Assembly (NCBI GenBank): GCA_019419895.1
Contig: JAHZIE010000068.1
Coordinates: 1-8,674, forward strand
Length of the DNA: 8,674 nucleotides
From: Clostridiales bacterium
Lineage (GTDB): Bacteria; Bacillota; Clostridia; Oscillospirales; Acutalibacteraceae
Reading direction: 5' to 3'
The notes under the pieces are model-generated. The model was not told the origin of the DNA, did no database searches, and saw only the letters and a program-made list of their open reading frames with translations. Positions 1 to 5,457 of this stretch are shown here, piece by piece; within the stretch, counting starts at the first letter, position 1, and the number at the start of each line of letters is the position of its first letter. Position numbers and translations under genes: made by a program.

Positions 1-121
1 GTATTTCCGATTCAAAAAGCCCGTTTCTTTCCTCTGTTACGGTACAGGAAATCGCATCTGAGATTGCCCCCAGTCCATTATTATCAAATTCTTTTTCATT
101 TTCTGGATATAGAAGAATCAT
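1..121 (-). CDS. Tail-tip / minor structural protein, N-terminus (partial, Tal-like)
   Basis: Only the first 40 codons are inside the window; the gene runs off the left edge. The ATG at 121 overlaps the TGA stop of the distal tail gene (ATGA), with an AAGGTGG ribosome site about 8 bases upstream. The protein opens MILLYPENEKEF and continues with NNGLGAISDAISCTVTEERN. This is the characteristic start of the phage minor structural protein family (TIGR01665-like N-terminal region), a beta-rich domain of tail-associated lysin, endopeptidase or receptor-binding proteins. Position directly after Dit is the usual one for Tal. In the virion it would sit below the Dit ring at the tail tip and help bind or penetrate the host envelope. 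Any peptidase or fibre domain would lie beyond the window, so the enzymatic role cannot be judged. Confidence 0.8.
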   Translation of the reverse strand, partial: MILLYPENEKEFDNNGLGAISDAISCTVTEERNGLFESEI

Positions 122-828
122 ATTGTCCACCACCTTGGAGTAATTTCAATGTCTGAGATACCTCCGTCCCAGCTGATGGTATTTTCTCCAGGTTGTAAAA
201 CTGGAAAGGATTTGGTGAGAATCGTATGGTTCTTATTTAAGGTGTCTTTGTAAGCGTTTTGTGATTCACAATCAATCATTATGTAACCATCCAGCTCTTT
301 TATTTCAACCGTATAGCTTCCTACATAAAGATTCCCGGCCGCTGTTCCGTTGACCTTTATCAACGGGAGCGCCGGGAATAATTCATTATACAGGGAATTA
401 TGTTCGGAAAGGGGGATAGGGGTTTCTCCGTCTTTTCTCCATCTCTGAGGCTTACAATCAAAAGTCAGCGTCATTTCCCCGGCGCGATTAAGAAAGTGCA
501 TGTCAAAAGATACAGGGCCAATAAATTGCGCCATTCGGTAGAATTCAGGATGATAGGTATCCTCAAGCCGGGAATAGCCATCTCCGTTTAGAAGCCACTT
601 TTTCATGCCGTTTGAATTCACACGAAAATTACGTCTGATAAAGGCTGTATAGGAGATTGAAATATTTTTAAAACGGTTTCTGCTGATAGTTAGATTACCA
701 TTTTTTCCTGGGATTTCAATGCTTTCCATATCCCGTTCTGGAGCGTTAAAAGTCTGATCTCCGCTGATATATACGCCAAAATCCTTACTGCACCTGCCCT
801 TATATATAAAGAAATTCATCGGGCCCAT
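118..828 (-). CDS. Distal tail protein (Dit-like)
   Basis: A 236-residue protein of the siphovirus distal tail family (TIGR01633 / phi3626 gp14-like). Dit forms the hexameric ring at the tail end that joins the tail tube to the tip and receptor-binding proteins. The N-terminal half carries the family signature: an FFIYKG opening, DFGVYISGD, then the PGKNGNL turn at residues 40-46. FDCKPQRW at 123-130 marks the end of the first domain. A smaller beta domain follows and ends in the typical SDIEITPRWWTI. The start at 828 lies inside the tape measure gene. AGGAG at 837-833 is 4 bases from this ATG but 13 from the second ATG at 819, so 828 is favoured; the difference is only three residues. The stop overlaps the start of the next tail gene, so the pair is probably translationally coupled. 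Confidence 0.88.
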   Translation of the reverse strand: MGPMNFFIYKGRCSKDFGVYISGDQTFNAPERDMESIEIPGKNGNLTISRNRFKNISISYTAFIRRNFRVNSNGMKKWLLNGDGYSRLEDTYHPEFYRMAQFIGPVSFDMHFLNRAGEMTLTFDCKPQRWRKDGETPIPLSEHNSLYNELFPALPLIKVNGTAAGNLYVGSYTVEIKELDGYIMIDCESQNAYKDTLNKNHTILTKSFPVLQPGENTISWDGGISDIEITPRWWTI

Positions 829-3026
829 ACAGCTCCTTTCATTTGGTAAACGGTTTGCATACGTTCCATAATAATATCCGCCAGTTCATGGGTATCCTGA
901 CCAGGGGAGGAATAGATATTGATATTTACCCCTCCCAAATTTGTAGTTGAGGTATTATTGTTTGTCAAAGGCTGAACCATTGCGCGGTTTCCAAGCATGG
1001 TTAGCAATTCCGGCCCTGCCTCTCCTACAACCGCGGAACCTTTGGACAAGATGCCTCCTTTTGCAAGGTAAGGAATTTCTCCAATTTTTCCTATGTTAAA
1101 TCCGATATGGGCGCCCCCAAGCCAATCGGGAAGGTCAAAAGAAAGGCTGTTGATACCGTCGATGATCCAGTTAATGCCTCGAATGGCACCATTTATTAGT
1201 CCTATAATTCCATTAATAGGAGCTTTAGCTATATCAACGAGACCATTCCAAATTCCAGCAAATGTATCTGAAATTCCTTGCCATAGATTTGACCACCATT
1301 GCCCTATTTTATCAAATTGTGATTTCAGCCAATTCCATGCATTGGGAATAGTTTCGGTGAAAAAACTGCAAATTCCATTCCAAATATCTGAAAAGAAATC
1401 TCCAATTCCTTGCCATAAATTATTCCACCATTCTACAGCTCGGTTAAAAAGATCTACTACCTGATTCCAAGCGTTAGGGATAGTTTCAGTGAAAAAACCA
1501 ACAATTGCATTCCAAGCGGAAATAAAAAATTCCTTTATGGATTCCCATAGGCCAATCCAAAAATTCCGAAAACCTTCGCTGGTATTCCATAAATAAATAA
1601 AAGCTGAAACAAGGGCGCCAACTGCGGATATAATCAACATAATAGGGTTAGCATTCATAACCGCGTTAAAAGCGGCCATAACTCCCTGACCTGTTTTAAT
1701 AACTCCAAAAAAGGTTTGAAACCCGCTGATAAGAGACTGAATGATTCCAACAATTTTAAAAACGGCTAAAGCGCCGCCGATAGCCACCAAAGCAGTGACA
1801 ACGCCTTCCTTATTGTCTAAGATAAAGTTAACAATTTTAGTTGTAGCTTCGGTTATATCGGTTACGATAGGCATAACCGTTTCAGAAAGCTCGGCCATAC
1901 TTTGCTGAAAATCAGCATTAGCTTGATTGTTGTCAACAAGAGCCTGATTGTTTTCTTGCCAAGCTTCTCCGGCATCCGTTAGACCTTGACTGGAAAATAG
2001 CTGCATTACAAGATTGGCGCGCTCTGTGGAATCCGCGGCGTCTTGAAGGGCTAGATTGAAATAATCCTCAGCGGTGGAGGCGTCCTGAACGGCTTTATTC
2101 CATTCCTCATTGGCTTTGGTGTTGGCCTTTAACTTAACCCCAAAGGTTTCACCTTCCAGGGAAGCCCAGTTCAAAACATCCGCGAAGGTTCCGGTGACCT
2201 GCCCGGCCTTGATAGTTTCATTAATTGATTCAGCCAATCCATCAATGGGGATACTGTCGCCGTAGGTGGCCCAGGCTCCGATTGTCCCGTTGATTAATTC
2301 TGTCAGCTTACCCTGTTCCAACCCGATAGCCTGAAGGTTGGCTGTGGTTGTCGCCGCCGTCTGGTCGTCACCCAATACGCCGTATAAGGTTTCATAGCTT
2401 TCCGCGGTTTGTTCGGCGGAATATCCCGCCCGTTCACTGGAGATATCAAGGGAAGCCATAATTTTTCGGTATTCTTTAGTTTCTTCCGCCATTCCTTTTA
2501 GGGAATCTATAATACTTTTACTACCTTCTACAATAGTCCCGGCTTTTAGGTAATCTCCAAAATTTGAAGCCTCTTTTCCAGCGTCTTGCAAAGCATTTTC
2601 AGCCTTATCCGCAGCTGAGGCAACCTCCTCTATCGGTTTTTCATCAATACCCTTAATAGCGTTTTCTGTTTTTCCGGCTTCGCTTTTTAAATCTCTTAAA
2701 CTGGTTTCCGTGGCAATAATTTCACGTTTTAAGGCGTTATATTGTTCTTCACCAATCTCTCCCCGCTGGAATTGCGCCTGCACCTGTTTTTCAGCAGTTT
2801 TTAAAGCATCCAGTTTTTCTTCAGTGCTGTCGATTGATTTATTGAGAAGATCATATTTTTGCCTTAGTAATTCAGTGTTTCCAGGGTCAAGCTTCAGGAG
2901 GCGTTCTACATCTTTTAATTGCTTCTGTGTATTACTGATTTCTTTATTGACCCCAGATAACGCCTTAGAAAGACCAGTAGTATCCCCGCCAATTTCAACG
3001 GTAATTCCTTTTACCCTGTCGGCCAA
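816..3026 (-). CDS. Tail tape measure protein
   Basis: A 736-residue tape measure protein, which spans the tail lumen, sets tail length and is released ahead of DNA at infection. Residues 20-130 are strongly coiled-coil and contain the common LKDVERLLKLDPGN signature. Two hydrophobic stretches (about 409-436 and 460-480) could insert in the host membrane. Residues 505-592 are two tandem 44-residue Trp-rich repeats. Near the C-terminus (about 655-687) is the widespread GG…VGEAGPELL…PL motif. No lysozyme or peptidase domain was seen. It is short for a tape measure protein, implying a fairly short tail. The start is TTG at 3026: no ATG is nearby and an excellent AAGGAGGTGA site lies just upstream. 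It begins 12 bases after the stop of the frameshifted chaperone, as is normal, and its stop overlaps the Dit start. Confidence 0.93.
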   Translation of the reverse strand: MADRVKGITVEIGGDTTGLSKALSGVNKEISNTQKQLKDVERLLKLDPGNTELLRQKYDLLNKSIDSTEEKLDALKTAEKQVQAQFQRGEIGEEQYNALKREIIATETSLRDLKSEAGKTENAIKGIDEKPIEEVASAADKAENALQDAGKEASNFGDYLKAGTIVEGSKSIIDSLKGMAEETKEYRKIMASLDISSERAGYSAEQTAESYETLYGVLGDDQTAATTTANLQAIGLEQGKLTELINGTIGAWATYGDSIPIDGLAESINETIKAGQVTGTFADVLNWASLEGETFGVKLKANTKANEEWNKAVQDASTAEDYFNLALQDAADSTERANLVMQLFSSQGLTDAGEAWQENNQALVDNNQANADFQQSMAELSETVMPIVTDITEATTKIVNFILDNKEGVVTALVAIGGALAVFKIVGIIQSLISGFQTFFGVIKTGQGVMAAFNAVMNANPIMLIISAVGALVSAFIYLWNTSEGFRNFWIGLWESIKEFFISAWNAIVGFFTETIPNAWNQVVDLFNRAVEWWNNLWQGIGDFFSDIWNGICSFFTETIPNAWNWLKSQFDKIGQWWSNLWQGISDTFAGIWNGLVDIAKAPINGIIGLINGAIRGINWIIDGINSLSFDLPDWLGGAHIGFNIGKIGEIPYLAKGGILSKGSAVVGEAGPELLTMLGNRAMVQPLTNNNTSTTNLGGVNINIYSSPGQDTHELADIIMERMQTVYQMKGAVWAR
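1251..1514 (-). repeat. Two tandem 132-bp repeats in the tape measure gene
   Basis: Two direct repeats of 132 bp (1514-1383 and 1382-1251) encode 44 residues each, tape measure residues 505-548 and 549-592. Both copies share WN…FFTETIPNAWN, then a WW.NLWQGI segment. Several DNA stretches are near identical between copies. A further shortened unit (WNGLVDIA) begins at residue 593. Trp-anchored repeats of this kind are known in tape measure proteins, and gain or loss of units would alter tail length in steps. Confidence 0.85.
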
Positions 3027-3030
3027 TGTC

Positions 3031-3040
3031 TCACCTCCTT
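3031..3040 (-). promoter_or_regulatory. Ribosome binding site of the tape measure gene
   Basis: AAGGAGGTGA is a near-perfect Shine-Dalgarno sequence starting in the stop codon of the frameshifted chaperone and lying 4 bases from the TTG start at 3026. It decides the unusual TTG start and implies strong independent initiation, so tape measure translation need not depend on ribosomes finishing the rare frameshifted product. Confidence 0.85.
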
Positions 3041-3601
3041 AAAAGCTGTCAAAATCTTCCTGGGTCGCAAGGAGATTATATTTCTCCCGATCGTTTTCGC
3101 GTTCAGTCATCATGTCATATACCATTCCAATTGTCATATCCGCCAAATCGTCATGGGAAAGTCCAAGTTCCGCGCAGCGGAGCATAAATATAGCGCCGCT
3201 TGGTTCTCTGACAGTAGGTTTTATTTTTTTTTAGGCTTTGCGGTTGTAGCCATATTGAACTGCCAAAGCTCAAGGATATTCGGCAGTACCTCATAGATGG
3301 AAAAGGTGCTGAAACTATCCAGCCATTCTTCCGGTGTGTCGGGAATAGTTGAATCATATTGTTTTGCCATGATGAAGGCGGCGTTTTCAAATATTTCCAG
3401 GTCGATTACAGACAACTGGGCATCTTCCTTTTGCTCCTCACTGGCATCTTCAGGGAGATTCATGGCTTTCGCGTATGCTTTTCGCAGAGAATTTAAATCC
3501 TGTATCATATCCCTGCCAATTTTATGACGGTAAAAACGCGGGGTCAGAGCTGTTGCCCTGAACCCCACGTCCTTTCCGTCAATATGAATAATTTTGTCCA
3601 T
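3039..3601 (-). CDS. Tail assembly chaperone, -1 frameshifted long form (gpGT-like)
   Basis: A -1 shift on the nine-A run at 3232-3224 joins the 126-residue short chaperone to a 61-residue extension, giving 187 residues and ending at TAA 3041-3039. The junction reads KPKKK then IKPTVREPSG. The extension holds LRCAELGLSHDDL, DMTIGMVYDMMTERENDREK and ends ATQEDFDSF. That is the conserved C-terminal domain of this chaperone family: a helix, the acidic GMV.DM..ER motif and a DFD-type tail. By analogy with lambda gpG/gpGT, the long form is made at low frequency and recruits major tail protein to the tape-measure-bound chaperone, and neither form is in the finished virion. The extension frame has no good start of its own and fills the gap before the tape measure gene. 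Annotation pipelines usually miss it. Confidence 0.9.
3221..3601 (-). CDS. Tail assembly chaperone, short form (gpG-like)
   Basis: The 126-residue zero-frame product, from ATG 3601 with a GGAGG site 8 bases upstream to the TAA right after a lysine run (KPKKK). It resembles Bacillota siphophage tail assembly chaperones in position, size and sequence: helical, with an early short beta strand, an acidic middle segment (EDASEEQKEDAQ, residues 51-62) and a C-terminal helix (ELWQFNMATT). It would coat the tape measure protein during tail assembly, keep it soluble and be displaced as major tail protein polymerises. It lies between the major tail protein and tape measure genes, the expected place. 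It begins 3 bases after the stop of the major tail gene. The stop codon directly after a homopolymer is the hallmark of the frameshift that makes the long form. Confidence 0.9.
   Translation of the reverse strand: MDKIIHIDGKDVGFRATALTPRFYRHKIGRDMIQDLNSLRKAYAKAMNLPEDASEEQKEDAQLSVIDLEIFENAAFIMAKQYDSTIPDTPEEWLDSFSTFSIYEVLPNILELWQFNMATTAKPKKK
3224..3232 (-). other. Programmed -1 frameshift site (A-run) in the chaperone gene
   Basis: Nine consecutive A on the coding strand, read CCT AAA AAA AAA TAA in zero frame. The phase fits A AAA AAA, so P-site and A-site lysyl-tRNAs re-pair perfectly after a -1 step, and reading continues ATA AAA CCT. A weak 5-bp stem (3200-3196 with 3180-3176) lies rather far downstream and may not matter, since long A runs slip well on their own. 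Confidence 0.88.
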
Positions 3602-3604
3602 GCT

Positions 3605-4186
3605 TTACGCCTCCGTTGTATCTTCTGTCCAAACGGCAGTTGCCCAGTTTGTGTATACCTGTTCCGGAGTAGCTTCTGTTGTAGAAGCCTTGACATTACC
3701 GTTTGCCAGAGGGGAGGACGTAATAGTCAGGCTCTCGGTATCCGGCTCCTTTTGATTGTCCTTGTTTTCTCCGGCAATACTGGGCCTGGTGGATACGCAA
3801 TTGTAAAGCACATGCCTGCGGTGCTTTTTGTCATACAGGAATTCATAGATTAATGCATAGTGCGCTGGTTCTACCTGTGCGTTTTCAATCAGGACTTTAT
3901 CCTTTTCAGATAAAGATTCCCCAAGGATATCCTGTCTGTACCAATCTGGAATCATCGCGAAATTGACGTCGCCTTCGTAGCCGTTATTAGAAACGGATAC
4001 ATAATAATCAATTCCATCTGCCCGTAGCTTATAGGTATCGCCTTGAGCGGATAAATCCATGCTGATAGCGCCATACATTCTCTTTGGGGTTTCCCATGTA
4101 GGTTCATCCCCGTCAGTAAGCATTTTAGCAATATAAACATTGGTGAGATCATAATGAACTTTATTTGTTTCAGTTCCTTCTGGCAT
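3605..4186 (-). CDS. Major tail protein, phi13 family
   Basis: A 193-residue tail tube protein of the phi13-like major tail family (TIGR01603-type). It polymerises as rings around the tape measure to make the tail tube through which DNA passes. Family marks in order: N-terminal YDLTNVYIAKM, a GAISMDLSAQGD segment around 39-50, a YYVSVSNNGYEGDV strand pair at 61-74, and the C-terminal block LYNCVSTRPSIAG (127-139) followed by DTESLTITSSPLANG. Length is typical and there is no added Ig-like domain at the C-terminus. The ATG at 4186 has a clear GAGGTG ribosome site that overlaps the end of the preceding gene, in keeping with high expression. It is followed after 3 bases by the chaperone gene. 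Confidence 0.92.
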   Translation of the reverse strand: MPEGTETNKVHYDLTNVYIAKMLTDGDEPTWETPKRMYGAISMDLSAQGDTYKLRADGIDYYVSVSNNGYEGDVNFAMIPDWYRQDILGESLSEKDKVLIENAQVEPAHYALIYEFLYDKKHRRHVLYNCVSTRPSIAGENKDNQKEPDTESLTITSSPLANGNVKASTTEATPEQVYTNWATAVWTEDTTEA

Positions 4187-4189
4187 TGT

Positions 4190-4501
4190 TTACACCTCAA
4201 TTTCATATAGAATTTGGTAACATCGTTCTGTATCGATATAAGTTTCGGTTTTTTCCCAATAAAAAGAGGATAAGGCGTTTTCCACCTTATCCTCACTGTC
4301 CGTATCCTTCAGTTTTGTATAGAGCTCAATCTGGATATGATTAATCTTATAATAGACGCCTCCATCCGCGCCAAAATTATTAGAATAAGCGACTAAATAA
4401 CAGATGAATGGAAGGGGAGGCGCTTTTTCTTCCGGCCAGGCCCGGTATGCCACGGGCAGCCCGGTTGTTGCAAGTAAATTTTCAAGTTGTTCTAATTTCA
4501 T
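4190..4501 (-). CDS. Tail completion / tail terminator-like minor protein
   Basis: A 103-residue protein of the small family found between the gp10-like gene and the major tail gene in HK97-type Bacillota phages. Members are thought to cap the head-proximal end of the tail (tail terminator or completion role, lambda gpU-like by position). Features: an N-terminal helix (LEQLENLL), TGLPVAYRAWPEE, then LPFICYLVAYSNNFGADGGVY and a C-terminal TYIDTERCYQILYEIEV strand-helix pattern. The ATG at 4501 overlaps the TGA of the preceding gene (ATGA) and has only a poor ribosome site, so it probably depends on coupling to the upstream gene. It follows directly on A AAA AAA and is in the -1 frame of that gene, which would also allow a frameshifted fusion. 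The function is by family and position, not by motif. Confidence 0.72.
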   Translation of the reverse strand: MKLEQLENLLATTGLPVAYRAWPEEKAPPLPFICYLVAYSNNFGADGGVYYKINHIQIELYTKLKDTDSEDKVENALSSFYWEKTETYIDTERCYQILYEIEV

Positions 4502-4884
4502 TTTTTTCGCACCAGTACCTTTACCTTTTTCATCAGTTTTTGTTCAGCGCGGAGTTCAGCAGGCCCGATATGAGGATGTCCTTCCACACGTCCCCCGTTT
4601 ACCTTGTCATGTCCATGTTCCAGTAAATGAGTTAATTGGTAATCTGTTTTGTTATATACGGTTATCCGGATATCCTCATCATCTTCATACTGGATTTTAT
4701 CCCGCCATCCTTTCCGGTAACTTCCAGTTAATTCAGGGCTGTTTTGTTGAATATCTTTTTTACATTCTTTTGCGACTTGTTTTACATCCCTTTTTAATCC
4801 ATCAGTTACCTCCTGATTATAAGACTTTAATTCCTCAAAGAGAGCGGCAGCCCATTCTTCAACGGTTACTTTTCTGCTTGCCAC
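4498..4884 (-). CDS. HK97 gp10-like head-tail joining / tail component
   Basis: A 128-residue protein of the HK97 gp10-like family, a minor component of the head-tail interface. The strongest evidence is the family motif HLLEHGH at residues 86-92, followed by NGGRV and HPHIGPAE (103-110). The N-terminal half is helical and charged, with a TGSYRKGW segment at 53-60 common in the family. The start is GTG at 4884, overlapping the TAG of the preceding gene, with GGGAG a few bases upstream. No in-frame ATG near the start offers an alternative. The C-terminus ends in basic KKVKVLVRKK, encoded partly by A AAA AAA immediately before TGA. That sequence has the form of a -1 slippery heptamer leading into the next gene. 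Confidence 0.85.
   Translation of the reverse strand: MASRKVTVEEWAAALFEELKSYNQEVTDGLKRDVKQVAKECKKDIQQNSPELTGSYRKGWRDKIQYEDDEDIRITVYNKTDYQLTHLLEHGHDKVNGGRVEGHPHIGPAELRAEQKLMKKVKVLVRKK
4501..4507 (-). other. Candidate -1 slippery heptamer A AAA AAA at a gene overlap
   Basis: Zero frame of the gp10-like gene reads CGA AAA AAA TGA. The seven A form a heptamer in exactly the phase needed for tandem -1 slippage, after which the next codon is the ATG of the tail-completion gene. A shift would give a fusion of 128 + 103 residues. No clear downstream structure was found by eye, so the run may simply be an A-rich initiation region. Confidence 0.35.
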
Positions 4885-5186
4885 TAGACTCCCGCCTTTC
4901 TTTCCAGATAGAGTTCAACGGTTTCATTTCGGCCAAGATATGTACGGTAAATTCCATATCGTACCCCATCTAATTCGGCAATCTGTTCACCGTTGTAGTC
5001 TGGTGAAAACATTACAGCGCGGTATTCAGGATTTAAGCCTTTCTTTCCTCCATCAAACCACTCGGACGCGGAAATACTGGAAATATTGCAGAAAATATTG
5101 CGAGGCGTTTCTATCGGTACTTGTTGCCCTATACTGTCTGCTGAATAAGTAACGCCGATTAAGGTAAGGACTTTGGATTTATCCAT
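4884..5186 (-). CDS. Head closure / head-tail adaptor protein
   Basis: A 100-residue small protein of the phage head-tail adaptor (head closure, SPP1 gp16-like by position) family. It would add to the connector ring below the portal, closing the DNA channel and offering the docking face for the tail. Visible features: an N-terminal strand with LTLIGVTYSADSIGQQVP, then ETPRNIFCNISSIS, SEWFDGGKKGLNPEY around the middle, and a C-terminal YGIYRTYLGRNETVELYLER barrel-like segment, the usual ending in this family. I place the start at ATG 5186, not GTG 5195: GGGGTG lies 6 bases from this ATG, and the resulting MDKSKVLTLIG fits the family. It overlaps the preceding gene by 8 bases and the following gene by 1. 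Confidence 0.82.
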   Translation of the reverse strand: MDKSKVLTLIGVTYSADSIGQQVPIETPRNIFCNISSISASEWFDGGKKGLNPEYRAVMFSPDYNGEQIAELDGVRYGIYRTYLGRNETVELYLERKAGV

Positions 5187-5457
5187 TCTTATCACCCCAG
5201 TCGGTATATCCAGTAGCTATTTGCAGCTGGGCTTTTTGTTCATCATAGGAAGCTTTCAGACGTTCATATTCATCAGCTTCTCCAAAGTTTGCTTTGCAAT
5301 ATGTAACTACAGCCCGTATGATAAGGGGATCTGATTCGTCCTCATTAGAAACGCCAGCAATACCAAGGTCGGCCAGCGCCGCGGCAATCAGGTCTTTGAT
5401 TTCCTCATCAAATGTTGTAGTAGTTATCCTCAGCGCAAGCCTGACCTTTTCAAGCAT
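5179..5457 (-). CDS. Head-tail connector (gp6-like DNA packaging/adaptor protein)
   Basis: A 92-residue helical protein of the phage gp6-like head-tail connector family, the first ring attached below the portal. The N-terminus LEKVRLALRITTTTFDEEIKDLIAAA and ADLGIAG are near-diagnostic of the family. A central PLIIRAVVTYCKANFGEADEYERL helix pair and a C-terminal YDEQKAQLQIA helix complete the fold. The start is ATG 5457, giving the family-standard MLEKV opening, with GAGG 10 bases upstream. A longer frame from ATG 5523 exists, but its 22 extra residues are unlike the family and it has a worse ribosome site. The start overlaps the end of the proposed -1 capsid extension (stop at 5450), so the two products would be tightly spaced like all other pairs in this block. 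Confidence 0.87.
   Translation of the reverse strand: MLEKVRLALRITTTTFDEEIKDLIAAALADLGIAGVSNEDESDPLIIRAVVTYCKANFGEADEYERLKASYDEQKAQLQIATGYTDWGDKNG

Noticed and set aside
1093..1464. A 123-codon plus-strand frame opposite the tape measure repeats
   Set aside because: Its apparent repeats come from the tandem repeat on the other strand; there is no family resemblance or initiation signal.
2710..3042. A plus-strand frame of 110 codons opposite the tape measure N-terminus
   Set aside because: It is a Ser/Phe/Cys-rich shadow of the coiled-coil region without a ribosome site.
3151..3390. A minus-strand 79-codon frame overlapping the chaperone gene
   Set aside because: It is in the third frame, matching neither the short chaperone nor its -1 extension, and has no conserved features.
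4404..4973. A 189-codon open frame on the plus strand
   Set aside because: It lies opposite three well-supported overlapping minus-strand genes, has no recognisable protein features or ribosome site, and reads like an antisense shadow.
5187..5195. GTG at 5195 as start of the head-closure gene
   Set aside because: The GGGGTG site overlaps this GTG and is instead correctly spaced for ATG 5186.
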